From: Sulfidibacter corallicola
Lineage (GTDB): Bacteria > Acidobacteriota > Holophagae > Acanthopleuribacterales > Acanthopleuribacteraceae
Reading direction: 5' to 3'
Assembly: GCF_017498545.1 (NCBI RefSeq)
Contig: NZ_CP071793.1
Span: 434,001 to 498,000 of the forward strand
DNA: 64,000 nt
The position numbers were made by a program, and so were the translations under genes. Positions within the stretch are counted from its first letter, which is position 1. Each line of letters starts with the position of its first letter. Shown here in pieces: positions 53,226 to 61,961 of this stretch. The notes under the pieces were generated by a model. The model did not search any database. It had not been told where the DNA came from and saw nothing but the letters and a program-made list of their open reading frames with translations.

Positions 53226-54626
53226 TTATTCTTCTTCCATCTCTTCGATCAGGTCACGTCGATGGCGCGAGCGGCCGTCGGAGTGCTGATCGCCTTGGCG
53301 ATTGGCGCCGCTGTCGGCACCTTGATCCTTGAAGTTCAGCTCGACGCGAACCTCGCGGTCGTTCAGGCGCTCGGTGAGGAAGGCCTGGAGGTTGTCCTGC
53401 TTCTCGGCCAACAGGCGATAGGCGTCGGTGGATTGCGTCACCATCTGGATCTGCAGGGCGCCGGCGTGGCGCAATATGCGTACCTCGGTACCCGGCAGTA
53501 CCGAATCCTTGAGCATCAGGCGCACTTCGCCGTCGCCGCTCAGCGATTTGTCGGAGACCAGAATGCGGTCGACGATCTTGTCGGCCACTTCGGCGATGGT
53601 GCGCATGGCCGGCGGCAGGGGACCCTGCGCTCCCGCGGCGCCCGAAACCGGGCGGTTCGCCTGCAACAGGTTTAAAATTGCATCGCCCGCGCTTTGGGGC
53701 TGGCTCTGGGAGCCGCCGCCATCGCCATCGCCACCCGCTTCGCCGTCGCCCGCTTCGCCGAGCCGTCCGAGGCCGGGGGCTTCGCCTTCGGCACGGGCGT
53801 CGAGGTCGGTGGTTTCCGGACCCGCTGCCGCGCCCGTATCGAGACCTTTGCCGGTACCCGTGGCACCCGCGCTGCCCAACCCCGCCAGGACCGCGTCGCC
53901 GGCGGAGGACTGGGTCGTGGCGTCGGCGGTGTTCGCCGTCTCGACACCGGGGCCCGTCGTGGGCAGGGTTCCGGTTCCGGTGGTCGGTTGGCCGCCCTCG
54001 GTGCCGAGCGATTGCGGCGCGACCGGTGCACCGTCGGCAGGTGTGGGACGCTGCTGCAACCCGCTCAACAGGGCCTGACCCTGGGACGGGTCGCTGCCGG
54101 TCGGGTTCGCGGAAGTCGAGGCCGGACCGGTATCGGTGACCGTGGGCCCTTCGGACGGCGCGATGGCGGGACCGCGGAACAGGTTGACCAGCGTGGGACC
54201 TTTCACCGGCTCGTTGGGCGCCTGCCGCCGATCCGTCTTGATCTGCTCGAGGCGGCGTTCCTCTTGGCGGCGCTTGTGTTTCTGGAAGGCCGCGAGCTGC
54301 TCGTCGGTGAGGCTGTCCAGCGGGAAATCGGGATCGAACTCGTCGCCATCCATCGGTTCGTCCTGGCCCTGACCGTCCTGGTCGCGGCCCGATTGGCCGT
54401 CGTCCTTCACCTTCTGGACCTTTTGCTGGGATTTTTTGTCGAAAAGCGAGAGAGGGGATGGTTGATCGTCACCGGTTTCGCGTTCATCGCGCTGTTCGCG
54501 TCGCATCATGTCTTCGAACGCGGATTGTTCGCCGTGGACATCGCGGGGCTCGTTGACGGCCGGCGCACCCGAGCCAGATGCCTGGCCCGCGCCGGGTGAT
54601 TTTGGGACGTTTGAAAAATGTATCAT
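53226..54626 (-). CDS. sctP: Type III secretion needle-length regulator SctP (YscP/FliK-like)
   Basis: A 466-residue protein. Residues ~1-320 are Gly/Pro/Thr/Gln-rich and low in complexity, as in molecular rulers. The last ~120 residues form a FliK-type C-terminal domain (GEVRLMLKDSVLPGTEVRIL, LQIQMVTQSTDAYRLLAEK, LTERLNDREVRVELNF) that talks to SctU to stop needle growth. Placement between sctO and sctQ is the standard one. GAGAGG lies six bases before the ATG. Confidence 0.82.
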   Translation of the reverse strand: MIHFSNVPKSPGAGQASGSGAPAVNEPRDVHGEQSAFEDMMRREQRDERETGDDQPSPLSLFDKKSQQKVQKVKDDGQSGRDQDGQGQDEPMDGDEFDPDFPLDSLTDEQLAAFQKHKRRQEERRLEQIKTDRRQAPNEPVKGPTLVNLFRGPAIAPSEGPTVTDTGPASTSANPTGSDPSQGQALLSGLQQRPTPADGAPVAPQSLGTEGGQPTTGTGTLPTTGPGVETANTADATTQSSAGDAVLAGLGSAGATGTGKGLDTGAAAGPETTDLDARAEGEAPGLGRLGEAGDGEAGGDGDGGGSQSQPQSAGDAILNLLQANRPVSGAAGAQGPLPPAMRTIAEVADKIVDRILVSDKSLSGDGEVRLMLKDSVLPGTEVRILRHAGALQIQMVTQSTDAYRLLAEKQDNLQAFLTERLNDREVRVELNFKDQGADSGANRQGDQHSDGRSRHRRDLIEEMEEE

Positions 54627-54692
54627 CGGGTGCCTCTCGTGAACGCTTGATATAGGGAATACTTCAATTCTGCGTGGATGCCGGAGTGGGGA

Positions 54693-55229
54693 TCACTCCT
54701 CTCGATCGTCGGAGTTCCGCGGCCTGTCGTCGTCTTCGTCTTCATCCTCGAAGCCCTTTTTCTTGACCTGGAAATCCTCCATTTCCTTCTCTTCCTTTTC
54801 CGCCTCTTCCAGTTGCGCTTCTTCCATCCAGATCTTCTTGTGTTCCTCGATCTTCTGGCGATCCTTGGCCGCGGCCTTGTGGGCCTCGCGCGCCTCTTCG
54901 AGCTTGGTCTCGGCCTCCTGCTTGGCGCGTTTGGCGTCCTCGATCGCCTTCTCGAAGGCCAGGTCGCGTTGGCGCAACATGTAGATGCGCGCCTTCAGAT
55001 CGTCCAGGTCGCGGAGACTGACGTTCTTGCCCTTGATGTCGGCGTAGAGCTGGTCTTCCCGTTGCTTGCGCCAGGTCAGGTATTCGTCCTTCTCCTTGAT
55101 CTTCTGGTGGATGAGCTTCTCGGCCTCCTCGAGTTTGTATTGGGCCACCGTGACTTCCTTGGCCGCGGCATCCTGGCGGAATTCGCGAACTTTGAGCAGG
55201 TCTTGCAATACGTATTTGATGTTGGACAT
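54693..55229 (-). CDS. sctO: Type III secretion stalk protein SctO
   Basis: A 178-residue protein that is almost entirely charged coiled coil (YKLEEAEKLIHQKIKEKDEY, RDLAFEKAIEDAKRAKQEAE), ending in a very acidic tail. This matches YscO/FliJ-type central stalks, which insert into the ATPase ring and couple it to SctV. Position after sctN supports the name. No clear ribosome site; translation may be coupled to sctN 42 bases upstream. Confidence 0.82.
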   Translation of the reverse strand: MSNIKYVLQDLLKVREFRQDAAAKEVTVAQYKLEEAEKLIHQKIKEKDEYLTWRKQREDQLYADIKGKNVSLRDLDDLKARIYMLRQRDLAFEKAIEDAKRAKQEAETKLEEAREAHKAAAKDRQKIEEHKKIWMEEAQLEEAEKEEKEMEDFQVKKKGFEDEDEDDDRPRNSDDREE

Positions 55230-55271
55230 GGGTGTTTTCGGTGTTTCCCGCAGTCAGGTGGGTTGGCCCGG

Positions 55272-56603
55272 TCAGCCGACCAGGCGCATCAGTTGTTTGA
55301 GGGTTTCTTCGTAGGGTTGTTTCTCGTCCGTGCGCTGGCGCAGGAACTGGTTGATCTGGTCGATTTTGGCGAGGGCCAGGTCGGCTTCTCGATCCGCGCC
55401 CTTCTTGTACTCGCCGATCTGAACCAGCAATTCGATTTCGCGGTACTTGGCGAGCAGGGCGCGCAGTCGTTCGGCGGCGGCGCGGTGATCGGGGCTGACC
55501 ACCGCGTTCATGACGCGGCTGGCGCTGGCCAGGACGTCGATGGCCGGGTAGTGGCCGCCGGCGGCCAGCTTGCGCGAGAGGATGATGTGGCCGTCGAGGA
55601 TCGAGCGGGTTTCGTCGGCGACCGGTTCGGTCATGTCGTCACCTTCGACGAGGACGGTGTAGAGAGCGGTGATCGAGCCTTTGTCGGAGCGACCGGCGCG
55701 CTCCATCAACAAGGGCAGGGTGGTGAACACGGAGGGCGGGAAACCGCGACGGGTGGGCGGTTCGCCCGCGGCCAGGCCGATTTCGCGCTGGGCCCGCGCG
55801 AATCGCGTGACCGAATCCATCATCAGCAGGACCCGTTTGCCCTGGTCGCGGTAGTACTCGGCGACCGCCGTGGCCACGTAGGCGGCCTTCAGGCGTTCCA
55901 TCGAGGATTTGTCCGAGGTGGCACACACGATGACCGATTTCTTGAGACCTTCCGGACCCAGGTCGTGCTCGATGAATTCGCGGACTTCTCGGCCGCGTTC
56001 CCCGATCAGCGCCAGAACCGTGACGTCGACGTCGGCGCCCTTGACCAGCATGGACAGCAGGGTGGACTTACCACCGCCGGCGGCCGCGAAGATCCCCATG
56101 CGCTGGCCTTCGCCGCAGGTGAGCACGCCGTCCAGGCAACGCAGGCCCAGGGGCTGCGGGCGGTCGATGATCATGCGCTTCAGCGGATCGGGGGGCTCGG
56201 CGTATACGGGATAATAATCGGAGACGTGCAGCGGCCCCATCGTGTCGATGTCCAGCGGGTTGCCCAGGCCGTCCAACACGCGGCCCATCAATTCGGGGCC
56301 GACGGGCACCATGTGCGATTTCCCGGTCGGGATGACCTCGGCGGCCGACGAGATGCCCACCATGTTGCTGAGCGGGGTCAACAGGGCGCAGCCCTTGGCG
56401 AAGCCCACCACCTCGGCATGCACTTCCATCTCTTCCCAGGGGTTCTTCAAGATGCAGATCTCGCCGATCTTCACCGCCGGGACCACCGCCTTGATGATGG
56501 TCCCGACGACCTGAACCACGCGGCCCTTGACCTCGAGCGGGATGGTCTCCTCGATGGCGTTGTTGAGAACCTCGGTGATGTAGTTCAAGCTGCTGCCGTG
56601 CAT
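55272..56603 (-). CDS. sctN: Type III secretion ATPase SctN
   Basis: A 443-residue F1-beta-like ATPase of the YscN/FliI family. The Walker A loop reads [12 protein letters not shown], a slight variant of the usual GxxGxGKST; the following block [18 protein letters not shown] and the Walker B region [20 protein letters not shown], read as [11 protein letters not shown], are intact, and the late [15 protein letters not shown] is present. It unfolds and detaches substrates from chaperones at the cytoplasmic face. GAGGAG lies nine bases before the ATG. Confidence 0.97.
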   Translation of the reverse strand: MHGSSLNYITEVLNNAIEETIPLEVKGRVVQVVGTIIKAVVPAVKIGEICILKNPWEEMEVHAEVVGFAKGCALLTPLSNMVGISSAAEVIPTGKSHMVPVGPELMGRVLDGLGNPLDIDTMGPLHVSDYYPVYAEPPDPLKRMIIDRPQPLGLRCLDGVLTCGEGQRMGIFAAAGGGKSTLLSMLVKGADVDVTVLALIGERGREVREFIEHDLGPEGLKKSVIVCATSDKSSMERLKAAYVATAVAEYYRDQGKRVLLMMDSVTRFARAQREIGLAAGEPPTRRGFPPSVFTTLPLLMERAGRSDKGSITALYTVLVEGDDMTEPVADETRSILDGHIILSRKLAAGGHYPAIDVLASASRVMNAVVSPDHRAAAERLRALLAKYREIELLVQIGEYKKGADREADLALAKIDQINQFLRQRTDEKQPYEETLKQLMRLVG

Positions 56604-56639
56604 GGGTTCGTGCTCCTCGTACGCGGATTCGGGGGGCGT

Positions 56640-57263
56640 CTAGCGCCGGCTTTGGAACGCCTTCTGAAGGGCGTTGTGAATGGCCTTGAGCTGAACGTCC
56701 AGGCTGGCGTCGACGACGCCGATCTCGCTCTCCAGCAGGCAACCGCCTTCGCCGAGGCGACCGTCGGCGACCACGTCGATGAAGTTGATCGAGGGGAAAT
56801 CGGCCATGATCTTGGTGAGGTTCGTCTTGACGGTCTCCACCTGCTGGGGCGAAACCCGCAGGGTGACCTGCTTCTGGTTGCGGGCCACGGCCAGGACACT
56901 GCGCACGATGCGCAGGATCAGTTCCTGGTCGTCGATCTCACCCAGGATTTTCTTGACCGCCAGGATCACCGTGTTGGTGATCTCCTCTTCGATCTTGGCG
57001 AAGTAATTGACGGTTTGGGTGATGGTGTCCATCATCTGGAGGGACAGGTTCATCTTGCCCTCTTCCAGGCCGTCCTCGTAGCCGCGCTTCTTTTCCTGTT
57101 CGTAGACCACGCGCGCTTCGCCGACGATGCGATCGGCTTCGTGGCGGGCCGCTTCGATGAGTGCATGAGCCTCGGTAAACGCCTGATACTCGGCGGCTTT
57201 GATGATCTTTTTGCCGGGCGTGAACTGGAACCCGTCCTTTTTCAGTTGAACAAAGCTGCCCAT
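56640..57263 (-). CDS. sctL: Type III secretion ATPase stator SctL
   Basis: A 207-residue protein of the YscL/FliH family. A helical N-terminal half (ALIEAARHEADRIVGEARVVY, split as EAARHEADRIVGEA; then GYEDGLEEGKMNLSLQMM) precedes a V/A-ATPase-E-subunit-like domain (VTLRVSPQQVETVKTNL, DGRLGEGGCLLESEIGVVDA, read in part). It links the ATPase ring to SctQ and SctK. The start overlaps sctK by 22 bases. Confidence 0.92.
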   Translation of the reverse strand: MGSFVQLKKDGFQFTPGKKIIKAAEYQAFTEAHALIEAARHEADRIVGEARVVYEQEKKRGYEDGLEEGKMNLSLQMMDTITQTVNYFAKIEEEITNTVILAVKKILGEIDDQELILRIVRSVLAVARNQKQVTLRVSPQQVETVKTNLTKIMADFPSINFIDVVADGRLGEGGCLLESEIGVVDASLDVQLKAIHNALQKAFQSRR

Positions 57264-57925
57264 TGGGGTGCCACCTCATGGATCAGGATTTTGTGGAACA
57301 TGCGCCGGGCGCGGTCTTTTTCTTTCGCCCAAGGATTCTTGTAGAGCTTGAGACCTTTGCCTTTGGGGAATTTGAGCTGCAGTCGCTGAATCAGTGCCGG
57401 CGGCTCGTCGGCGAAACAGGCTGCAAGGGCCAGCATGCCGCAGTTCCGCACGTGGGCGTCGAAATCGAAGCCCACCTGGTCGGGCAGTCTCAGTGGCCAG
57501 CGGCCCACCAGGAAGGGCGCCTTCTTGATGGCGAACTGGTAGCTTTCCTCGCCGATGCTCTCGCGCACGAACAGCACGTCCTGGCGCGAGATGGCGGCCG
57601 CGATGCTGGGGCCGTTGAGGGCGATGCCCGCGTAGTAGGCCGCGTTGATCAGGTCGTCGGCATCGATCAGGGCCAGGCGGCGGTGCGGTTGCTCGAAGTC
57701 GAACCAGAACTGGTCTTTCAGGTCCAGGCGGTTCAGGATCGTGTCGGCCAGTCTCTGTTCCGTTCGCGGATTGTCGCGCAACATGCCGTAGAGGTTCGAA
57801 GGCAGCAGCTCTTCGACCCACGATGCGTGGATGTAGCGCGTCGGCAGCATGTTGAAGGCATACACCAACGGCATCAGCGTGTCGTCGCGCTTCTGCAGCA
57901 GGTAGCCGAGGTACGACTTACGCAT
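57242..57925 (-). CDS. sctK: Type III secretion sorting-platform protein SctK
   Basis: A 227-residue soluble protein of the YscK family: MPLVYAFNMLPTRYIHASWV near the N terminus and a C-terminal basic, aromatic end. SctK caps the sorting-platform pods under SctD. The name rests on the sctJ-K-L order and size plus weak similarity. It overlaps sctJ by 8 and sctL by 22 bases. Confidence 0.78.
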   Translation of the reverse strand: MRKSYLGYLLQKRDDTLMPLVYAFNMLPTRYIHASWVEELLPSNLYGMLRDNPRTEQRLADTILNRLDLKDQFWFDFEQPHRRLALIDADDLINAAYYAGIALNGPSIAAAISRQDVLFVRESIGEESYQFAIKKAPFLVGRWPLRLPDQVGFDFDAHVRNCGMLALAACFADEPPALIQRLQLKFPKGKGLKLYKNPWAKEKDRARRMFHKILIHEVAPQWAALFN

Positions 57926-58736
57926 TCGCGCCGGCCTCCGTCAGTTCGGGTGCGGTCTCGCCCTTCTTCTGGCGATGAAACAGGTAGCCGGCGGCGCCCG
58001 CGGCCGCGAGGAACAGTACGATCAGCACACCCAACACCGTCCACAGCGTGGTGACGGCATCGGCGGCGACCGGAATGCCCAGAACCTGTTTCATGGCGGG
58101 GCCCTCTTCGGCGATCACGACTTGCGCCGGAAACAGCGCCACCGTCACCTTGTCGTAGGTCAGGCCCTCGATGCTGTTGACCACCAGCTTCTTGATCTGC
58201 GGCACGCTGGCGGTCACGTTCGAATCCTCGCGGTACTTGATGAAGACCGAGGCCGAAGAAGGGGTCAGGTTGTCGCTCAGCGGATTGTTCTCGGGCAGAA
58301 CGATGTGGACCCGTGAGGAGAGCACGCCGTCGATTTCGGCGATGGTGCCCGAGAGTTCCTGGGACAGGGCGTAGATGAAGCGAATCCGTTCCTCCAACGG
58401 CGAGGAGATCAGGCCTTCCTTCTTGAAGACTTTGCCCATGGTGGCGAATTCGGCTTTGGGATATCCGAGACTCTTGAGGAGATCGACCGATTCGGCGATC
58501 TTTTTCTCGTCGACATGAAGGACGTAGGTCTCCTCCGAACCCGGCACTTTTTGGCAACTGATGCCGTTGCGCAGCAGGATGGCCAGCATTTCGTTGGCTT
58601 CCTGTTCGCCCAGGTTCGAGTAGAGTTCGACTTTACACGCCGTACACAGCAGAAGCACGAGAACGGCGGTCAGCCAAGGGCGGAGTCTCCGGAAAAAAGT
58701 CGATGAACGGTGGTGGTGTGGTTCTTGGTGTTTCAT
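57918..58736 (-). CDS. sctJ: Type III secretion inner-membrane ring lipoprotein SctJ
   Basis: A 272-residue YscJ/PrgK-family lipoprotein. The signal peptide ends in the lipobox LLCTAC followed by KVELYSNLGEQEANEMLAIL, a strong family signature. Two ring-building domains follow (LSRVHIVLPENNP-like SSRVHIVLPENNP; ASVFIKYREDS), then a C-terminal membrane helix (LGVLIVLFLAAAGAAGYLF). I took the ATG at 58736; an upstream in-frame GTG at 58760 lacks a ribosome site. Confidence 0.95.
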   Translation of the reverse strand: MKHQEPHHHRSSTFFRRLRPWLTAVLVLLLCTACKVELYSNLGEQEANEMLAILLRNGISCQKVPGSEETYVLHVDEKKIAESVDLLKSLGYPKAEFATMGKVFKKEGLISSPLEERIRFIYALSQELSGTIAEIDGVLSSRVHIVLPENNPLSDNLTPSSASVFIKYREDSNVTASVPQIKKLVVNSIEGLTYDKVTVALFPAQVVIAEEGPAMKQVLGIPVAADAVTTLWTVLGVLIVLFLAAAGAAGYLFHRQKKGETAPELTEAGANA

Positions 58737-58859
58737 GGTGTGGTCGCTTTCCCCAATCACTCAGGCTGCGGTTTTGGTGTGGATCGCTCGAGCGCCCGCC
58801 CCCGCTCGCCGTGAGCGCGGGATGGGCCGGCGGTTCGACGGACGGTCGAAAACCGCCCG

Positions 58860-59360
58860 TTACTGGTTGCGGAACAGGGTTTGGATGCCCTGGCTGGTCT
58901 TGTCGGCGACCTTGGTGGTCACGTCCTGTTGCAGGTTCATCTGCATCAACTCGACCTGCAGGCGAACGCCGTCCTGGAAGCTCAGGGGATTGATCGAGGT
59001 GTCGTCCAGCAGCTTGGTGACGTTGTTGATGTGACCCTCGTGGGTGGTACTGATCTTCTCCATGCCCTGGAGAATGATGTCACCCAGGTTCTCGGTGATC
59101 GGTTTGGCTTCGATGTCGGTCGGCGCGACCTCCGCCACCGGTTCGGTCATCGAGACCGCGTTCAGCTCGGGGGGATTCACGGAGTCGATGGGCCCGTTGG
59201 GACCGGCCGCCAGCAATTCCTCGAAGCGCGTCACGTCGGTGGGATCGGGTTCCAGGCTGCCGGGGCCGGTCTTGGCGGCATCGCCGACGGCTTGGGTGCC
59301 TTGCTCGAGTGTCTGCTGCAGGCCTTGCTGTAAACTTTGTTGTGCGGATGCTTCCAACAT
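58860..59360 (-). CDS. sctI: Type III secretion inner-rod protein SctI
   Basis: A 166-residue protein with a Gln-rich start and variable middle. The C-terminal ~60 residues fit YscI/PrgJ-type rods: INPLSFQDGVRLQVELMQM, then DVTTKVADKTSQGIQTLFRNQ, read as KVADKTSQGIQTLFRNQ. It lines the passage between export gate and needle. AAGGAGG lies four bases before the ATG at 59360. Its place just before sctJ is standard. Confidence 0.88.
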   Translation of the reverse strand: MLEASAQQSLQQGLQQTLEQGTQAVGDAAKTGPGSLEPDPTDVTRFEELLAAGPNGPIDSVNPPELNAVSMTEPVAEVAPTDIEAKPITENLGDIILQGMEKISTTHEGHINNVTKLLDDTSINPLSFQDGVRLQVELMQMNLQQDVTTKVADKTSQGIQTLFRNQ

Positions 59361-59431
59361 GGGACCTCCTTTGCGATATGGGGCGGGCGGCGGGACGATC
59401 GGGAGATCGGCCGCCGGTGAAGGGTCGGGGA

Positions 59432-59803
59432 TCAGTCGTCGGCCAGCAGGCTCTTGGCCAGGGCCACCGCCGTCTCGTTGTCGTTGCGTTCGATCACGTC
59501 GTTCAGGACGTTCTCGCATTCGTGGGCGTGGCCGGCCTGGCGCAGGGCGAGACCCAGGAAGCTCTTGGTCAGGCTGTTCCCGGGGTTCTTGGCCAGGGCC
59601 TGGTCGCGCAGGATCGCGACCGCCTCTTCCGGTTGTTTCATGTTCAGTTTGGTCATGGCGAACCCGATGTGCGGGAACTCGCTGTCGGGACGAATGGCCG
59701 AGAGGCCTTCGAAAATGGTGATGGATTCCTTGAAAAAGCCGTAGCCACCCGCCAGATATCCGATTTCCATCAGCGTCTGAACGGTTTCGGTACTCACTTC
59801 CAT
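59432..59803 (-). CDS. sctG: Type III secretion TPR chaperone SctG (YscG/HrpB1-like)
   Basis: A 123-residue TPR protein (GFFKESITIFEGLSAIRPDS, FPHIGFAMTKLNMKQPEEAV, LALRQAGHAHECENVLNDVI). In Ysc and Psc systems YscG/PscG, with YscE/PscE, holds the needle subunit soluble before export. Its position beside the needle gene, with a YscE-like gene on the other side of it, supports this. AGGAG lies eight bases before the ATG at 59803. Confidence 0.78.
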   Translation of the reverse strand: MEVSTETVQTLMEIGYLAGGYGFFKESITIFEGLSAIRPDSEFPHIGFAMTKLNMKQPEEAVAILRDQALAKNPGNSLTKSFLGLALRQAGHAHECENVLNDVIERNDNETAVALAKSLLADD

Positions 59804-59915
59804 GGTGTAGGCTCCTGCGATTGGGATGTGGGCGTGGGTTTGCGCTTCAGGTTCGGGCCGCTCGGTCCGCCCCGGATCGTTCGATCCGGAGCGATGCGCA
59901 AGCGACAATCAATCA

Positions 59916-60146
59916 TTAGCGGACGTTGGATACGGTGTTCTTGAGACCGTCGCCCAGGGTCTTGAGCGCGTTGGTCTGCAGGTTGGTGGCGAGCGTCCAC
60001 TTCTGCAGGCCGACCTGCATGCTGATCAGGTCCGCGGAGCTGGCGGTTTGGGGATCGAAGTTGTTGAGGTCGGCCAACATGGCGTCTTCTACGGTGTTGA
60101 CGACGGAGGTCAGGTTGTCGTTGACGTTGGTGAAATTCAATGGCAT
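59916..60146 (-). CDS. sctF: Type III secretion needle protein SctF
   Basis: A 76-residue helical-hairpin protein of the YscF/PrgI/MxiH family. It has a polar N terminus, a central P-Q turn (FDPQTASSADLISMQVGLQK) and an amphipathic C-terminal helix. The size is typical. It polymerises into the external needle. AAGGAG lies nine bases before the ATG. Confidence 0.92.
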   Translation of the reverse strand: MPLNFTNVNDNLTSVVNTVEDAMLADLNNFDPQTASSADLISMQVGLQKWTLATNLQTNALKTLGDGLKNTVSNVR

Positions 60147-60252
60147 GGTGGGTCTCCTTTTTGGTGTTGTCGGTCAAGTCAATTCGTGGGTTTGGGTGGA
60201 GGACGTCGACGGGATCGCCGCCGTTCGGCCTCGTGTGGTGCTCGGCAGGAAG

Positions 60253-60498
60253 CTAGCTGGCCGATTTCTGCTGGAGGCGGCGCCAAACGTGTTCGACGAC
60301 CGTCTGTGCCGTTTCCAGGGACTCTTTCAGTTTGCCGGCCGCGGCGAAATCGTCGGGCGCGAGGCCCGCATCCATGGCGCGTTTGGTGGCGTGCGCCTGT
60401 TCTTCGAGGCGTTCCTGGATCGATTTGACGAAACTGCCGTCGCGGTCCTCGGACAGTTTGGTCTCCAGGTCCAGAAAGGTCGTGTTTTCCACGGTCAT
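60253..60498 (-). CDS. sctE: Needle co-chaperone, YscE/EscE-like
   Basis: An 81-residue helical protein. The N-terminal segment (TFLDLETKLSEDRDGSFVK) and the two-helix remainder (ERLEEQAHATKRAMDAGLAP; FAAAGKLKESLETAQTVV) match the YscE/PscE/EscE layout, in which two helices clamp the needle subunit together with SctG. The ATG lies two bases after the sctD stop, so translation is coupled. Naming of this component differs between systems; sctE is sometimes used for a translocon protein, which this is not. Confidence 0.75.
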   Translation of the reverse strand: MTVENTTFLDLETKLSEDRDGSFVKSIQERLEEQAHATKRAMDAGLAPDDFAAAGKLKESLETAQTVVEHVWRRLQQKSAS

Positions 60499-60500
60499 GG

Positions 60501-61892
60501 TCAGCTACCTCCGATTCGGTATTCGAATTCTTCACCGTTGTGGTCGAGGACCAGCTTGTTGCCGGTGATGGTCTTGATCGTTTGCCCTCCGGGCAGTTTG
60601 GAACCCTCGAACAGTTTGTCGCCCGAGGCGGTGGTCACGTAGCGCAGCTTGCCCACGTTGACTCCGGTAATTTCGACGTTCAGGTCGCGGTTGGCCGAGC
60701 GGCGCTTGCGGGCGACCGGTTCGATGCGGTTGAACTGTTCGGAGACCTCGAGGACCTCGCCGAACTTGGCGCGGTAGGCGGCCAGGACGGCGTTCCAGCG
60801 TTGGCGCTGGGCGTCGGAGAGAAAGCCTTTGACGACCAGCCGTTTTTCGGAATGGAGTTCCAACTTGACCAGGTCGATCAGGTTGGTCTCGCGCAGTTCG
60901 CGGGCAAAGAAGTTGAGCATGTCCGGCCAGGTGACCACTTCGTTGGTGATCGCCTCCACGCCGGGGATGTCGGCCAAAATGGTGCGCACGGCGTTGAGTA
61001 CGGGCTCGGCCTTTTCGCTGAACCCGCGGATCACGATGTCGCCCTGGCCCAGTGAGGCCACTTCCAGGTCGAGTTGGTAGATCACCAGCACTTCGCGAAC
61101 CGAATCGAGCAGGACGTCGATGGCCCAGATGTCGATCGCCATGGACGGGCTGATTTTCTTCAATTCACGGGTCAGCTCGGTTTTGATCTGGTTCGCGACG
61201 ACGTAGCCGGAAATCGCCAGTTGGCGGTTTTCCTTTTGGTAGAAGTTCAGGTTGGCGAGCTCCAACCGCGCCAACACCTCGTGGATGCGCTCGGTGGGGC
61301 TCAGTTCCTGGGCTTGTTCGCCGGCGTGGGCCTGGTCCCCTTGATCGTTGGTCAGGAAGAAGAAGGCGACGAGCGCCACCAAGACGGCCACCGCCGCGAA
61401 TCTGACGCGACCTCTCTTCTTGGGCGCGGCTTCCTGGTCCTGATCTTCGTCTTCCTGCTCTTCATCGGAGTCCACGTCCTCGTCCGCATCTTCGGTCTGC
61501 TGGGCCTCGGCCTGATTCTGGTCTTCGACCGGTTCTTCGCCGGGATTGGGGTTCATCAGATCGGGAAGGAAGAACATCGGCCATTTCTCGTCCTCGGGGC
61601 CCACGCTGAAATGAGTGGTTCCCACCGTGACGATGGCGAAGGGTTCCATTTCGAACTGCTGGCCCTCGGGGATGCGGTCACCGTTGACGCGGACCACTTC
61701 CTTGCCGAACGGCGCCACGGCCAGTTGGCCGGAGTTGATCGTGAGCGTCAGGTGCTTGTCGGCCAGGTTCTGGTCGTGGAAGATCAGATCGCAATCGTCG
61801 TCCAGGCCAATGACGTACAGGCCGTCCTTGAGCACGATTTCGGCGCCGACGTGGGGGCCCGAAAAGATTTTGAGCAGGAATTGCTGGTTCAT
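60501..61892 (-). CDS. sctD: Type III secretion inner-membrane ring protein SctD
   Basis: A 463-residue YscD/PrgH-family protein. Residues ~1-105 form a cytoplasmic FHA domain (LKDGLYVIGLDDDCDLIFHD). A very acidic linker (residues ~120-155) precedes one membrane helix (VRFAAVAVLVALVAFFFLT). The periplasmic part holds repeated ring-building modules (QLAISGYVVANQIKTELT, QGDIVIRGFSEKAEPVLNAV, EKRLVVKGFLSDAQRQRWNA). With SctJ it forms the inner ring below the secretin. CGAGGC precedes the ATG. Confidence 0.93.
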   Translation of the reverse strand: MNQQFLLKIFSGPHVGAEIVLKDGLYVIGLDDDCDLIFHDQNLADKHLTLTINSGQLAVAPFGKEVVRVNGDRIPEGQQFEMEPFAIVTVGTTHFSVGPEDEKWPMFFLPDLMNPNPGEEPVEDQNQAEAQQTEDADEDVDSDEEQEDEDQDQEAAPKKRGRVRFAAVAVLVALVAFFFLTNDQGDQAHAGEQAQELSPTERIHEVLARLELANLNFYQKENRQLAISGYVVANQIKTELTRELKKISPSMAIDIWAIDVLLDSVREVLVIYQLDLEVASLGQGDIVIRGFSEKAEPVLNAVRTILADIPGVEAITNEVVTWPDMLNFFARELRETNLIDLVKLELHSEKRLVVKGFLSDAQRQRWNAVLAAYRAKFGEVLEVSEQFNRIEPVARKRRSANRDLNVEITGVNVGKLRYVTTASGDKLFEGSKLPGGQTIKTITGNKLVLDHNGEEFEYRIGGS

Positions 61893-61961
61893 GGTGCCTC
61901 GAGATGGTGGTGGGTCAGGCGAAGGAGTGAGTCGGTGAAGGGCGTGGGGCGCGTCTGGCGA

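Noticed and set aside
54678..57344. Very long plus-strand frame (888 codons) across sctP-sctL
   Set aside because: It is antisense to clearly conserved secretion genes (sctO, sctN, sctL) and is a by-product of high GC and codon bias. Its translation is Val/Gly/Asp/Leu-rich without domains.
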